From contig NZ_JAPWGX010000002.1 in assembly GCF_027213965.1 (NCBI RefSeq), positions 781,168-845,167 of the forward strand: a stretch of DNA of 64,000 nucleotides, given 5' to 3'. The translations under genes were made by a program, and so were the position numbers. The DNA comes from Maritalea porphyrae (GTDB taxonomy: Bacteria > Pseudomonadota > Alphaproteobacteria > Rhizobiales > Devosiaceae). Shown in pieces: positions 8,303-18,245 of this stretch. The stretch's first letter is position 1; every line of letters begins with the position of its first letter. The notes beneath the pieces were generated by a model, which was given only the letters and a program-made list of their open reading frames with translations, was not told the DNA's origin and made no database searches.

Positions 8303-9659
8303 GTTTGACGAAGTAAAGGCCGATTAATCCCAACAACATCAAAACCACAATCGGCGAGATGCCGATCTGCTGTGATCCGGACCAACCTGTAGCAAGGGCC
8401 ACTGCAATGGGGCCGATAAAGGCCGTTGCGCGGCCAGAGAAAGCGTAAAGACCAAAGGCCTCGGTTACCTCTTCATGGCGCACTTGATGCACCAGCAAGG
8501 TGCGCGATGCGGCCTGGATCGAACCGCCAAATGCTCCAATAAGGGTGCCCGCGAAGTAGAATGTCAAAAGCGGTGCGCCGCTGCTTGCATCAACGGGAAT
8601 GACGAAGAGAATGTAAGTTTGGGTTGTGGACACAACCAGTAAGCAAGCGAGCACCAGCACAAGACAAGAGAAGGCCACCACAGGTTTGGGGCCGAATTTC
8701 TTGTCCATTTTGCCGCCGATGAATGAGCCAATGGCGCCGGCAAGCGCGGCAATGATGCCAAAAATGCCGACTTGAGTAACGCTTAGGCCCAGAACACCTG
8801 CCGCATAGATGCCGCCAAAGGCGTAAAGCGCGTTCAGCCCGTCGCGATAGAAGAGTGAGGAAAGTAGAAATGCGAAATAGCTTTTGCGTTCTGGCAAGGT
8901 TTTGATTGTTGCAGCAAGCTTGTGCAACCCAAGCGAAATCGCACTCTTTCTTGCTTGTCGCTTTTTGACGTCTGGTACAAAAAAGAAAAGGGGGGTGACA
9001 AAAATCAAATACCAAATTGCCGTAAATGGACCGGATGCACGGTCACCTTCATAGGTGGTGCCATCTAGTCCAAAAAGCGGGTTGAGGCCGATTAGGGTTT
9101 TACCCGTTTCTGGGTCACTGGTCGCCATAAATGCCAAGATGAATATTAGCGAGGTTACCCCGCCCACATATCCGAGTGCCCAGCCGTTACCTGATAGTTC
9201 GCCAAGCTCTTCGCGGGACACAAGGTCCGGCATCATGGCATTGTTGAAAATGGCTGCAAACTCAAAGCCAATCATGGCGACCACGAGGCCGATGAGCGCG
9301 ATAATGACCGCATTTTCGGTTCCTGGTGTGGCGAAATAAAGAGAGAATGCGCCAGAAATAGCAAGAATCGAAAAGAGGGCGATATAGGGTTTTCTGGGAC
9401 CCGTTGCGTCAGATATTGCGCCCAAAATTGGGGCCAGCAATGCAATGATCAGGCCCCCAATGGCCACGGCCCAACCCCAAGATGTTTGGGCTTGTGCGCC
9501 ATTTGCGGCAATGTGGTGGGCGAAGTAGGGACCAAAAATGAACGTTAAGATCACGGTATGAAAAGGCTGTGCGGCCCAGTCAAAGAACATCCAGCTGACC
9601 CGCGCTCTTTTTGTCACGGTTGTTGGCTGTTCTGCGTTTGCGGAAATTAGGTCCGTCAT
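8286..9659 (-). CDS. MFS transporter, Atg22/UMF1-like
   Basis: This 457-residue integral membrane protein has about 12 hydrophobic segments and the N-terminal FDWAAQPFHTVILTFIFGPY typical of the UMF1 (vacuole effluxer Atg22-like) branch of the major facilitator superfamily. Eukaryotic Atg22 exports amino acids from vacuoles, while the bacterial substrates are unknown. The start at 9659 is preceded by GGGGGAG on the minus strand, so the 33 extra in-frame residues upstream (to 9758) are not included. The gene is downstream of gdhB on the same strand but separated from it by a strong terminator. Confidence 0.85.
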   Translation of the reverse strand: MTDLISANAEQPTTVTKRARVSWMFFDWAAQPFHTVILTFIFGPYFAHHIAANGAQAQTSWGWAVAIGGLIIALLAPILGAISDATGPRKPYIALFSILAISGAFSLYFATPGTENAVIIALIGLVVAMIGFEFAAIFNNAMMPDLVSREELGELSGNGWALGYVGGVTSLIFILAFMATSDPETGKTLIGLNPLFGLDGTTYEGDRASGPFTAIWYLIFVTPLFFFVPDVKKRQARKSAISLGLHKLAATIKTLPERKSYFAFLLSSLFYRDGLNALYAFGGIYAAGVLGLSVTQVGIFGIIAALAGAIGSFIGGKMDKKFGPKPVVAFSCLVLVLACLLVVSTTQTYILFVIPVDASSGAPLLTFYFAGTLIGAFGGSIQAASRTLLVHQVRHEEVTEAFGLYAFSGRATAFIGPIAVALATGWSGSQQIGISPIVVLMLLGLIGLYFVKQKGPA

Positions 9660-9742
9660 TTGTTTCTCCCCCAAGAAAAGCTCCATCACCATAGGGTGCA
9701 ATTTTAGAATGGGGAATAGGCTGATTTTGCAACAGACGCATG

Positions 9743-9777
9743 AAAAAGGCCCCGGCAATTGAATTGTCGGGGCCTTT
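9743..9777 (-). terminator. Rho-independent terminator after gdhB
   Basis: A 13-bp stem (GGCCCCGGCAATT with AATTGTCGGGGCC, one wobble) is followed on the minus strand by a T-run. It separates gdhB from the MFS gene. Confidence 0.9.
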
Positions 9778-9795
9778 GTTTGATGTTTTTTTGAT

Positions 9796-12700
9796 TTAGC
9801 CGCGGGCCAAATCTGACAGCAAACCTGCTGCTACTGAAAGCCTTGAGACGCTCAAGGTACTTTCTGTAATGCCCGCAACCATTTCGCGGCACCGTTCAAT
9901 GTCGTCGCGGCGTGCTTCATGCCAAGCGGCCAAGCCGGTTTCAACATCAGCGCTGTCGAAAGTAAGAACATCTAGAGTAATGTCGCGCTGTGCACGCATT
10001 AGGTTTGCAATGGCCCGATCAAGTGCCATGCGATCATAATAGTCTTTGACCTCAATGGTTTGAATTTGCTCCGTGATATGGCCAAGTTGGAAGGTTTCTA
10101 GAACCGCAAAATAGGTTCTCGCCGCATCTTCCACCGAGATGTTCGCGCGTTCGCTGACCAGCACAACTTCTGTGGCCAAAGTGAGCGCTGAAAGTTGCGC
10201 GATGCGTTTGGCCAAACCGTCTGGGGTGCCACCTTCTTCAAAGCTTTTGGCTTGGTCAGAAACAGAGGCTGCCACAAATGCTGGAAGCACTTCGTCGAAC
10301 ATTGTGCGAATTGTCTCAATGCCTTTTGAATAGGTTTCAACAACTGTTGAAATACCGTCGGCAAAATTGACGTTTCGCAAGAACCAAGCGGTTTGTTGCA
10401 GCAGAAGTGTGCGCAGCTCATCATAGAGTTCGAGCTGAGTTTCCCCTTTGATCTTTGTGTCCAAAGCATCAATGGCAAGGTTCATATCGGTCAAGCCAAA
10501 GCTGTCGCGGGCGGCAGCGTAAGCAGCGGCCACCTGTGAAGCATCGGAACCTGTTGCTGCTGCAACGCGGTGCACAAAGTCAGGGCCGCCCCGGTTGATC
10601 ATGGCGTTGCACAATACCGTTGCAATCACTTCGCGCCGCAAGCGGTGGTTCTTGATTGTATCGGGGTGCTCGTCAGCCAATTGATCGGGGAAATAACGAA
10701 ACAGCTCTTTGCCCAAATATGGATCATCTGGCACTTCGCTTTCTAGCAATTCGGCATAAAGCGTGTTTTTCGCATAAGCCAAGATTACCGCCAATTCTGG
10801 TCGGTAAAGGCCGGCGCCTTGGGCTTCGCGTTCCATCAGGTCAACATGTTTAGGCAGATATTCAACCTTGCGGTTCAAATGGCCTGCCGCCTCAAGCGCT
10901 TTCATGAAATCAGCATGATAGGGTAAGTCGCTCTGATTTCTGCGTTCAGCCAATGAAATGGCTAGGGTCTGCAAATAGTTGTTGCGCAAACACAATTGAG
11001 CCACTTCATCGGTCATTTCTGCCAAGAAGGTGTTTCGTTGCTCATAATTGAGTGTGCCATCGCGCACCAATGTGCCCAATGCGATTTTGATGTTCACTTC
11101 CAAATCTGAAGAGTTTACCCCGGCAGAATTGTCGATCGCATCCGTGTTGATGCGGCCCCCTGCGCGGGCAAATTCGACACGACCCAATTGGGTTATGCCA
11201 AGGTTGGCCCCTTCGCCGATGGCTTTTGCGCCCACTTCCGAACCGGTGATGCGAATGGCGTCGTTTGCACGATCGCCCGCTTCTGCATCGCTTTCTGTGC
11301 TGGCCCGAACATAGGTGCCAATGCCACCAAACCATAAAAGGTCCACCTTGGAGACTAAAATGGCCCGCATTAATTCATTCGGCGTCATCTCGTCTTTTTC
11401 TAGTCCCAGGGCATCAACAGCTTCTTGAGAAAGCTTGATCGATTTTGATGTGCGCGGATAAATGCCGCCACCGTTTGAAAGGAGCGATTGGTCATAATCT
11501 TGCCAACTTGACCGCCCCATCTCAAAGATCCGTTTGCGCTCAGCCCAGGTGGTTGCTGGGTCTGGATTTGGGTCAATAAAGATGTCGCGGTGGTCAAATG
11601 CGGCGATTAGTTTTGTGGCTTTAGACAAAAGCATGCCGTTGCCAAACACATCCCCAGACATGTCGCCCACGCCAACGGCCGTAAACGGCTGTGTTTGGAT
11701 GTCGCGGTCAAGTTCGCGGAAATGGCGTTTTACTGCCTCCCAACCGCCGCGGGCAGTAATGCCCATCTTTTTGTGGTCATAGCCAACCGACCCACCTGAT
11801 GCAAATGCGTCAGAAAGCCAGAATTGGCGTTCATCGGATATGGCATTGGCTGTGTCGGAGAAGGTTGCTGTACCCTTGTCGGCCGCGACCACTAAATATG
11901 CATCATCTCCATCAATACGGGTGACATCTTTAGGGGGAATGATTTTGTCGCCATCAAGATTGTCAGTGATGTCGAGTAATGAACCGATGAAGATTTTGTA
12001 GGCTTCTGTGCCTTCCGCCAAAAACTCTTCGCGGCTTGCGTTGCTTTTGATTTGTTTGGGCACAAAGCCGCCTTTTGCGCCAACCGGAACAATCACGGCG
12101 TTTTTCACCATTTGAGCCTTAACAAGACCCAATACTTCCGTGCGAAAATCTTCTGGGCGATCCGACCAGCGCAGGCCGCCACGGGCGATCATGCCGCCGC
12201 GCAAATGCACACCTTCAACCCGTGGGCTATAGACATGGATTTCACGGAATGGACGTGGTTCAGGCAAACCATCAACCTTTGAAGCATCATATTTGATGGC
12301 CAAAGCCGGGCGTCGCTTGCCGTTGACACGTTGGAAAAAGTTGGTACGTAAACTTGAATCCACGAGGTTTACGAACCGGCGTACGATCGTGTCATCGTCT
12401 AGCGAGGTAATAGCTTGCAATGCCGCGGAGATGGTTTCGCGCGCGTTTGCTTCAACGCTTGTGCGATCGCCAACAAAGTCGGGTGCGTGGCGCACGTGGA
12501 ATAAATCCACGATGGCTTGGGCAACGTCTGGATGTTTGGCCAACGTGTCCCACATATAGCGCTGGGAATAGGCTATTTTTGTTTGCTTGAGGTAACGACC
12601 AAGCGCTCGGATGATTGAAACATCGTCCCATTCCATTGCGGCGCGAACAGTGAGCTTGTTGTAGCCGTCGTTTTCCGCATCTTTATACCAAACAGCTTTA

Positions 12701-14550
12701 ATGGCCCTTTCGATCACATTGTCCACTTGGGTCAAATCTTGATCTACACCGGGGGCTTTGATCGTCATGTCGTGCAAAATACGTTCATCTGTGTTTTGCG
12801 GTATGACGGTGTAGGTGCGCTCGTTGTTGACCTTAAACCCAAAGTTTTCAAGCATAGGCACCCGCGCGCTCAACGGAATTGCCGTTGCACGGTGGTAGAG
12901 CTTAAGCGAATAAGCGCCTTCGCGTCTTGAATGTTTGCTCAAGCGAACAGCAATTTGCTTTTCGTCTTTGAGCAATTGGAATTGCTCTATGTCTTTTAAA
13001 GCTTCCGCGTGGCCATATTTTTCTTGATAGGCATTCGTGAAAGCGTTCGCATAATCAAGGATTGCGCGCGGATCTTTCGCGGTCGCCAAAAGCCGATCAC
13101 CGTAGCTATAGGTGAGATCAGTGATATGGGCTTCAAGTTCATCACGGCTTGGTCGCGGTGTGACACCCCCGTTTCGGCCAAGAATAAAGTGTACAGAGAC
13201 CAATTCACCTTCTGGGAAATTCGGGTAATAGGTTGACACCCGCGCATCATATTGCTCAGCCAGATACTCGCCTACTTGTTCACGAATTGTGGATGTGTAG
13301 CGATCTCGGGCCATGAACATGATGATCGACACGAAATTGTCGAAAGGATCTATGCGCGGTAGCACGCGCACGCGTGGCCGATCAGCAAGGGCAGAAATTG
13401 TGGTCGCAAATTCAAACAATAAATCTTCGTCGATCTGAAACAGCTCTTCGCGCGGATAATTGTCGAGTGCACTCATTAGGGCTTTGCCTGAGTGCGAATT
13501 TGGATTGTGACCTGATCTGCGCATCACTTCCATGACTTTGCGGCGGAGCAAAGGCACTTCTGTATGTGGTGTGGCCAAGGACATTGATGTGAAAAGGCCA
13601 ATAATGCGCAATTCACCTGCGATTGATCCATCTTCGTTGAACTGTTTGATGCCGATATAGTCCATATGCACACGGCGGTGCACTACAGACTTAATGTTGG
13701 CTTTGGTGACCATTAAGGGGTCAGATTTTGTCAAAAAGTCCGCGTGTTGGGCGGTCATTTCTACATAGTCTTGGCCGTGGCGGAGAAAGAATAAATTTGG
13801 GTCTGAAAGAATCCCAAGCCCGCTATTTGGAATGGGCTCCAAATTCGGCTCACCATCAATTTCGCTGAATTTATACTCGCGCATGCCAAGGAACGTGAAA
13901 TTATGGTCTGCTAACCAGCCAAGAAAATGCATGCTTTCAGAAAGCACCGCTTCTTCCACTTGTGGCGGGTTATTGCGATAATTGCGCACCACATCGCCCA
14001 ATTTCTCAAGCATTGGCCGCCAGCCAGCAACGGCGCGGCGCACTTGAACGAGAACGTTGTTCATTTCGGATTGAACAAGGTCTAGGGCTTTTGGGTCTAG
14101 CCCAGGATCAAAATGCACATGCAACAGGCTTTCGGTTGTTGCGCCATCTTCTAAGGTTTCTAAAACCTCAAGGTCTTTACCCTCGCCTTTAACGGGCAGC
14201 ACAGGGTGAGCAAAAAGCCTAATGTCCGCACCGGAGGCGCGAATGGCGGCCAGTCCCGAATCAACAATAAAGGGCATGTCTTCGTTGAAAACATCAATGG
14301 TGTAGGTGTTGGACTTGTTGTTCAACGATGCAATCGTAATCGAATGTTCTTTGGACTGCCGCTTGCCTAGATTCTCATAGGACTGTCGCGCAATGGCAAG
14401 AAATTCGTCGATATCATAATGACTTAAGTCAGTATCGTCGATTGAGTTGATTAGGTGGACGAGAAAGTTCGAAAAGCTTTTCTCTGTTGCACGTAGCTCA
14501 TGTGCTGCTGCAACCAAATGCGCTTTGTTGGAGGTTTTAACCTGCGCCAT
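9796..14550 (-). CDS. gdhB: NAD-specific glutamate dehydrogenase, large (180-kDa) type
   Basis: This 1584-residue protein belongs to the GDH-180 class known from Pseudomonas, Caulobacter and Streptomyces, which oxidises glutamate to 2-oxoglutarate with NAD. The large N-terminal part (about 1-700) carries ACT-like regulatory regions. The catalytic domain follows, with VKNAVIVPVGAKGGFVPKQI around the conserved lysines and later MSGDVFGNGML and NKLTVRAAMEWDD-type segments. The C-terminal ~500 residues are helical. The ATG at 14550 has AAAGGGGT upstream, while an alternative ATG at 14577 would add nine residues. It is divergent from leuC. The enzyme likely serves glutamate catabolism into the TCA cycle. 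Confidence 0.94.
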   Translation of the reverse strand: MAQVKTSNKAHLVAAAHELRATEKSFSNFLVHLINSIDDTDLSHYDIDEFLAIARQSYENLGKRQSKEHSITIASLNNKSNTYTIDVFNEDMPFIVDSGLAAIRASGADIRLFAHPVLPVKGEGKDLEVLETLEDGATTESLLHVHFDPGLDPKALDLVQSEMNNVLVQVRRAVAGWRPMLEKLGDVVRNYRNNPPQVEEAVLSESMHFLGWLADHNFTFLGMREYKFSEIDGEPNLEPIPNSGLGILSDPNLFFLRHGQDYVEMTAQHADFLTKSDPLMVTKANIKSVVHRRVHMDYIGIKQFNEDGSIAGELRIIGLFTSMSLATPHTEVPLLRRKVMEVMRRSGHNPNSHSGKALMSALDNYPREELFQIDEDLLFEFATTISALADRPRVRVLPRIDPFDNFVSIIMFMARDRYTSTIREQVGEYLAEQYDARVSTYYPNFPEGELVSVHFILGRNGGVTPRPSRDELEAHITDLTYSYGDRLLATAKDPRAILDYANAFTNAYQEKYGHAEALKDIEQFQLLKDEKQIAVRLSKHSRREGAYSLKLYHRATAIPLSARVPMLENFGFKVNNERTYTVIPQNTDERILHDMTIKAPGVDQDLTQVDNVIERAIKAVWYKDAENDGYNKLTVRAAMEWDDVSIIRALGRYLKQTKIAYSQRYMWDTLAKHPDVAQAIVDLFHVRHAPDFVGDRTSVEANARETISAALQAITSLDDDTIVRRFVNLVDSSLRTNFFQRVNGKRRPALAIKYDASKVDGLPEPRPFREIHVYSPRVEGVHLRGGMIARGGLRWSDRPEDFRTEVLGLVKAQMVKNAVIVPVGAKGGFVPKQIKSNASREEFLAEGTEAYKIFIGSLLDITDNLDGDKIIPPKDVTRIDGDDAYLVVAADKGTATFSDTANAISDERQFWLSDAFASGGSVGYDHKKMGITARGGWEAVKRHFRELDRDIQTQPFTAVGVGDMSGDVFGNGMLLSKATKLIAAFDHRDIFIDPNPDPATTWAERKRIFEMGRSSWQDYDQSLLSNGGGIYPRTSKSIKLSQEAVDALGLEKDEMTPNELMRAILVSKVDLLWFGGIGTYVRASTESDAEAGDRANDAIRITGSEVGAKAIGEGANLGITQLGRVEFARAGGRINTDAIDNSAGVNSSDLEVNIKIALGTLVRDGTLNYEQRNTFLAEMTDEVAQLCLRNNYLQTLAISLAERRNQSDLPYHADFMKALEAAGHLNRKVEYLPKHVDLMEREAQGAGLYRPELAVILAYAKNTLYAELLESEVPDDPYLGKELFRYFPDQLADEHPDTIKNHRLRREVIATVLCNAMINRGGPDFVHRVAAATGSDASQVAAAYAAARDSFGLTDMNLAIDALDTKIKGETQLELYDELRTLLLQQTAWFLRNVNFADGISTVVETYSKGIETIRTMFDEVLPAFVAASVSDQAKSFEEGGTPDGLAKRIAQLSALTLATEVVLVSERANISVEDAARTYFAVLETFQLGHITEQIQTIEVKDYYDRMALDRAIANLMRAQRDITLDVLTFDSADVETGLAAWHEARRDDIERCREMVAGITESTLSVSRLSVAAGLLSDLARG

Positions 14551-14779
14551 CGTTGTGACCCCTTTTGGTGATGACATGGGGTGAGCCTATTCCTTGAGTG
14601 TAAATAAATGAAGTAGGAAATGAGTGGAATATATTTGCTATGGGTCAAATTTGTTTTCTTGGTCGTCACGATCAAAGGGAACTGATCTTTGAGCGTTAGC
14701 CTTGACCCGGTTTCCTTACGGATTTAAAAACATGGATCGGAATTCCCTTTAGACCAAATCCTTGCGAGAAAATAGACAG

Positions 14780-16183
14780 ATGACGAGCGCACGCACACTT
14801 TACGACAAGATCTGGGATGATCATTTGGTGACCAATAATGAGGACGGCACCAGCCATCTTTATATTGACCGCCACCTCGTGCATGAAGTTACAAGTCCGC
14901 AGGCTTTTGAAGGGTTGCGGATGGCGGGACGCAAAGTGCGCGCACCCTTGCGCACATTGGCTGTGGTTGACCACAATGTGCCAACGACCGATCGCTCAAA
15001 TGGTATTGATGATCCAGACAGCAAGTTGCAAGTTGAAACCTTGGCGCAAAATGCCAAAGATTTTGATGTTGAGTATTTTGACGAGCTGGATAAACGCCAA
15101 GGCGTTGTGCACATTGTGGGCCCAGAGCAAGGCTTTACGCTGCCCGGCATGACCATTGTTTGTGGTGACAGCCACACATCAACTCATGGGGCGTTTGGTG
15201 CATTGGCGCACGGCATTGGCACCTCTGAAGTTGAGCATGTTTTGGCCACTCAAACGCTAATTCAGTCCAAAGCGAAAAATATGCGGGTAACCGTCAATGG
15301 CAAATTGCCTGATGGTGTAACAGCAAAAGACATCGTTTTGGCGATCATTGGCGAAATTGGCACTGCGGGTGGCACCGGCCATGTGATTGAATATGCTGGT
15401 GAAGCGATTGAAGCTTTGTCGATGGAAGGCCGGATGACGGTTTGTAACATGTCGATTGAAGGCGGTGCTCGCGCAGGTTTGATTGCACCAGACCAGAAGA
15501 CATTTGACTATATTAAAGGCAAGCCGCGCGCACCAAAAGGCGAAGCGTTTGATATGGCGCGCGCCTATTGGGAAACACTACACACAGATGAAGGCGCGGT
15601 TTTTGATAAAGAAATCACGTTGGATGCAGCCAACTTGACCCCGATTGTTACGTGGGGCTCTTCACCTGAAGACGTTGTGGCGGTAACTGGCGTGGTGCCA
15701 AATCCCGATGAAATTGAGAACGAAAATACCCGCTCATCAAAATGGCGTGCGCTTGATTATATGGGGCTAAAGCCAGGCACAAAGATCACTGATATTACAA
15801 TCGATCGCGTGTTTATTGGCTCGTGCACCAACGGGCGGATCGAAGACTTCCGCGCTGCAGCTGCAGTGTTAAAAGGCAAAAAGATTGCCCCAACCGTGAG
15901 CGCTATGATTGTGCCGGGGTCTGGTTTGGTTAAAGAGCAAGCCGAAGCTGAAGGGCTTGATCAGATCTTCTTGGATGCGGGTTGTGAATGGCGAGAGCCG
16001 GGTTGCTCCATGTGTTTGGCGATGAACGCCGACAAGTTGAAGCCGGAAGAACGCTGTGCTTCAACCTCAAACCGAAATTTTGAGGGTCGACAAGGCTTTA
16101 AAGGCCGGACCCATTTGGTTAGCCCAGCCATGGCGGCTGCGGCGGCAATCGCGGGCCACTTTGTGGATGTGCGCGATCTTTAG
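14780..16183 (+). CDS. leuC: 3-isopropylmalate dehydratase large subunit LeuC
   Basis: This 467-residue aconitase-family subunit works with LeuD to isomerise 2- to 3-isopropylmalate in leucine synthesis. The three [4Fe-4S] ligands are visible: C349 in SCTNGR, and C409 and C412 in [24 protein letters not shown] lies near residue 130. The start was set at the ATG giving [15 protein letters not shown]. An in-frame TTG at 14762 is less likely. The ribosome-binding site is weak (GAGAAAATAGACAG). LeuD lies 6 kb away, and the next gene starts 10 bp after the leuC stop. Confidence 0.97.
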   Translation: MTSARTLYDKIWDDHLVTNNEDGTSHLYIDRHLVHEVTSPQAFEGLRMAGRKVRAPLRTLAVVDHNVPTTDRSNGIDDPDSKLQVETLAQNAKDFDVEYFDELDKRQGVVHIVGPEQGFTLPGMTIVCGDSHTSTHGAFGALAHGIGTSEVEHVLATQTLIQSKAKNMRVTVNGKLPDGVTAKDIVLAIIGEIGTAGGTGHVIEYAGEAIEALSMEGRMTVCNMSIEGGARAGLIAPDQKTFDYIKGKPRAPKGEAFDMARAYWETLHTDEGAVFDKEITLDAANLTPIVTWGSSPEDVVAVTGVVPNPDEIENENTRSSKWRALDYMGLKPGTKITDITIDRVFIGSCTNGRIEDFRAAAAVLKGKKIAPTVSAMIVPGSGLVKEQAEAEGLDQIFLDAGCEWREPGCSMCLAMNADKLKPEERCASTSNRNFEGRQGFKGRTHLVSPAMAAAAAIAGHFVDVRDL

Positions 16184-16193
16184 GAGTTAGAAT

Positions 16194-16781
16194 ATGATCA
16201 AGGCGAAACTGGTTCTTTCAACAATTTTCGCCTTGGTTTGCTCCACGGCCTACGCGGGTTCTTGTGTGCCTGATGGGCTTGATTTGTCCTCTCGTGATTT
16301 TTCTCGTCTTCATACAATTGATCAATCGCGGATAAAGGGCTTGGCCGAGGCCATGTTGGGCGAAAACGCTTCTGATCGCGCCATCGTCAAAGAACTATAT
16401 AGCATGGGGATCGGTGCTCCCAAAGTGGTCCCAACAGGCAACTACAAATGCCGCACTATAAAGTTGGGCGGCATTTCTGCCTTGGTGAGTTACAAGTTTT
16501 TTGATTGTCGTATCAGTCAGGCGGGCGATCAATTGCGACTTGAAAAGCTTTCAGGTTCGCAACGATTTGTCGGCACTCTCCATATGCAAGAAACTGGCGT
16601 TGCCTACAAAGGGGCGTCACACTATGGCTATGAAGAACCTAGAGCCTATGGGGTAGATGGCGAGCACGATCAAGTGGGTTGCTTGTTTGAAGCTTTGGGC
16701 AAACCTACCTCGATATTGCTAGAATTGCCTGCCCCGCAGTTTGAGTCCGTTCACGATGTTATTGAACTTGTGCGTCAGTAA
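16194..16781 (+). CDS. Exported protein, resembles DUF4893
   Basis: This 195-residue protein has a signal peptide (MIKAKLVLSTIFALVCSTAYA, likely cut after AYA at about 21) and a Cys-containing mature domain with GNYKCRTIKLGG and YKFFDCRI. That pattern recalls the DUF4893 family of periplasmic proteins of unknown function, an assignment from memory that should be tested by profile search. AGGAG overlaps the leuC stop region, so the gene is almost certainly co-transcribed with leuC. No link with leucine synthesis is evident. Confidence 0.65.
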   Translation: MIKAKLVLSTIFALVCSTAYAGSCVPDGLDLSSRDFSRLHTIDQSRIKGLAEAMLGENASDRAIVKELYSMGIGAPKVVPTGNYKCRTIKLGGISALVSYKFFDCRISQAGDQLRLEKLSGSQRFVGTLHMQETGVAYKGASHYGYEEPRAYGVDGEHDQVGCLFEALGKPTSILLELPAPQFESVHDVIELVRQ

Positions 16782-16892
16782 CAAAGGATATGGTCGGATA
16801 ACCGTTGGGTGCACTTGACAATTCACACATTTGAATATGAACTCCTTGGTTAAGCAATGCCGGTTTTGGCGTTGTCTTAAGGGGGCTAGCGG

Positions 16893-17462
16893 ATGGTGCA
16901 AATCGGCCGAAGCTGGAGCCTATTTGGGATATGCATTTTCGTTGTTGCGGCGTTGATTGCACCCTTTTTTACGCATTCCGATTACAACTGGGTGCGACAT
17001 ACAACGGGTGAGCTTGCCGGCCAACAAATGCCGAATGCATGGATCATGCGGGTTGGTTTTATCAGCCTTGGCTTTGGCGTTTTTTTTGATGCGTTACAAC
17101 TGACGGCTAAACATCGTCGTGACTACTATGCTTTTATGGTCTTTGGCGTTTGCATGATCGGGGCGGGGTCATTTAATCAACGCTCGATCGATACAACCCA
17201 ATTTTTTGCCGCTCCCCTCGCTCATTGGCACGGTTTTTTCTTTTTGTTCGCGGCAATAGCGCTGGTTGTTGGGATCAGTTGGCGCGCCTATGTCACCCAA
17301 GATAAGTCATGCCGCATAGGGTCGATAGTGGTTGTGGCCTTGTTGGCAGGTTTAGTGCCTTTCGTTTTTTTAATGCCCCAATTTGCTGGCGCTGCCGAAC
17401 GTGCTGTTCTGTTTGCCGCGTTGCTGTGGTTGGCCATGTTTTTTCGGCATCGGGCCACATAG
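16893..17462 (+). CDS. DUF998-like membrane protein
   Basis: This 189-residue protein has six predicted transmembrane segments (about 8-26, 51-69, 80-100, 111-132, 144-165 and 170-186). The pattern of a first helix, a Y-containing loop with HTTGELAG and then PNAWIMRVGFISLGFGV is that of DUF998, a membrane family of unknown function. AGGGGG lies before the ATG. The gene ends six bases before the stop of a convergent gene. Function is unknown. Confidence 0.7.
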   Translation: MVQIGRSWSLFGICIFVVAALIAPFFTHSDYNWVRHTTGELAGQQMPNAWIMRVGFISLGFGVFFDALQLTAKHRRDYYAFMVFGVCMIGAGSFNQRSIDTTQFFAAPLAHWHGFFFLFAAIALVVGISWRAYVTQDKSCRIGSIVVVALLAGLVPFVFLMPQFAGAAERAVLFAALLWLAMFFRHRAT

Positions 17463-17468
17463 TAGCAT

Positions 17469-18245
17469 TTAGCGAATTTTGGTGGCCAATTTGAATTGTT
17501 TCATTTCTTGGTTGGTTAAATAATAGAGTTTGTTTGGGGGCGTTTGCAGCGCGTGGATCCAGATCTTTGGATCAACACCCATTTCATCCAAATGCTGGGT
17601 GATCCGTGCTGTCGTCGTTTGGGCGTCGGACATGGCTTGTGGGGCTGTTGTTTGAGGCGTTGCGCCATAGATTTGATGCAAGCCGATCGTTGCTGTTTTG
17701 CCGGCCAGACGTGCTGTTCCCCCGGCGAACAAAATTGGGCAGGACGATGCACAATAGCCTCCATCCTCAATGGTGGTCGAAAAACCGAGTTTGCGGATAT
17801 GGGCTGAAATTTCAAGTGCATCATTAACTGAGCCGCCGGGCGAGTTTATTTGCACGGTTTTGATGTATTCTTTGGTGCGGTCTAATTCTTCAATTATGCG
17901 TGGCGCGGCATTTGGATCAATATAACCTGACAACAGCATAACGCCGTTTTGCGCCAGTGTGGCGACCATTGGCGCGGAAAGAACCTCAGCCTGTACGGTA
18001 ACTTGTTCACTTGGATCATAGCGCGGTGCGTTGGGATCAAATTCTGGGCGCTCAACTGCTGGTAATATTGGTCTTTCAAATTGCAAGGGCTGAGCGGCTG
18101 TTTGCTCGTTCAATGACATGAAGTCCAAATAGAGCAAGGTCCCCGCGCCAGCGAGTAGGGCAAAGAAAATGCCTCTAATGAGATTAGCATCGCTTGGCCA
18201 ACCAAGGCGTGAGCGTTTTGGCGGTGCCATTTGTGCGTCACTCAT
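17469..18245 (-). CDS. Membrane-anchored periplasmic ClpP-like protein (COG3904-like)
   Basis: This 258-residue protein has one N-terminal transmembrane segment (about 24-42) followed by a periplasmic domain of the ClpP/crotonase-like fold. INSPGGSVNDALEISAHI, a Ser-containing CASSCPILFAGG and GLHQIYG look like the oxyanion strand, nucleophile region and histidine of serine-type ClpP/SppA-like proteases. This is inference from family similarity. The ATG overlaps the stop of the upstream gene by four bases (ATGA), implying translational coupling with that four-helix membrane protein. A protease pair or an assembly with a membrane partner is plausible. The substrate is unknown. Confidence 0.7.
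   Translation of the reverse strand: MSDAQMAPPKRSRLGWPSDANLIRGIFFALLAGAGTLLYLDFMSLNEQTAAQPLQFERPILPAVERPEFDPNAPRYDPSEQVTVQAEVLSAPMVATLAQNGVMLLSGYIDPNAAPRIIEELDRTKEYIKTVQINSPGGSVNDALEISAHIRKLGFSTTIEDGGYCASSCPILFAGGTARLAGKTATIGLHQIYGATPQTTAPQAMSDAQTTTARITQHLDEMGVDPKIWIHALQTPPNKLYYLTNQEMKQFKLATKIR

Noticed and set aside
14640..14699. 19-codon ORF upstream of leuC considered as a leucine leader peptide
   Set aside because: It has only two Leu codons and no terminator/antiterminator pair follows, so there is no basis for attenuation.
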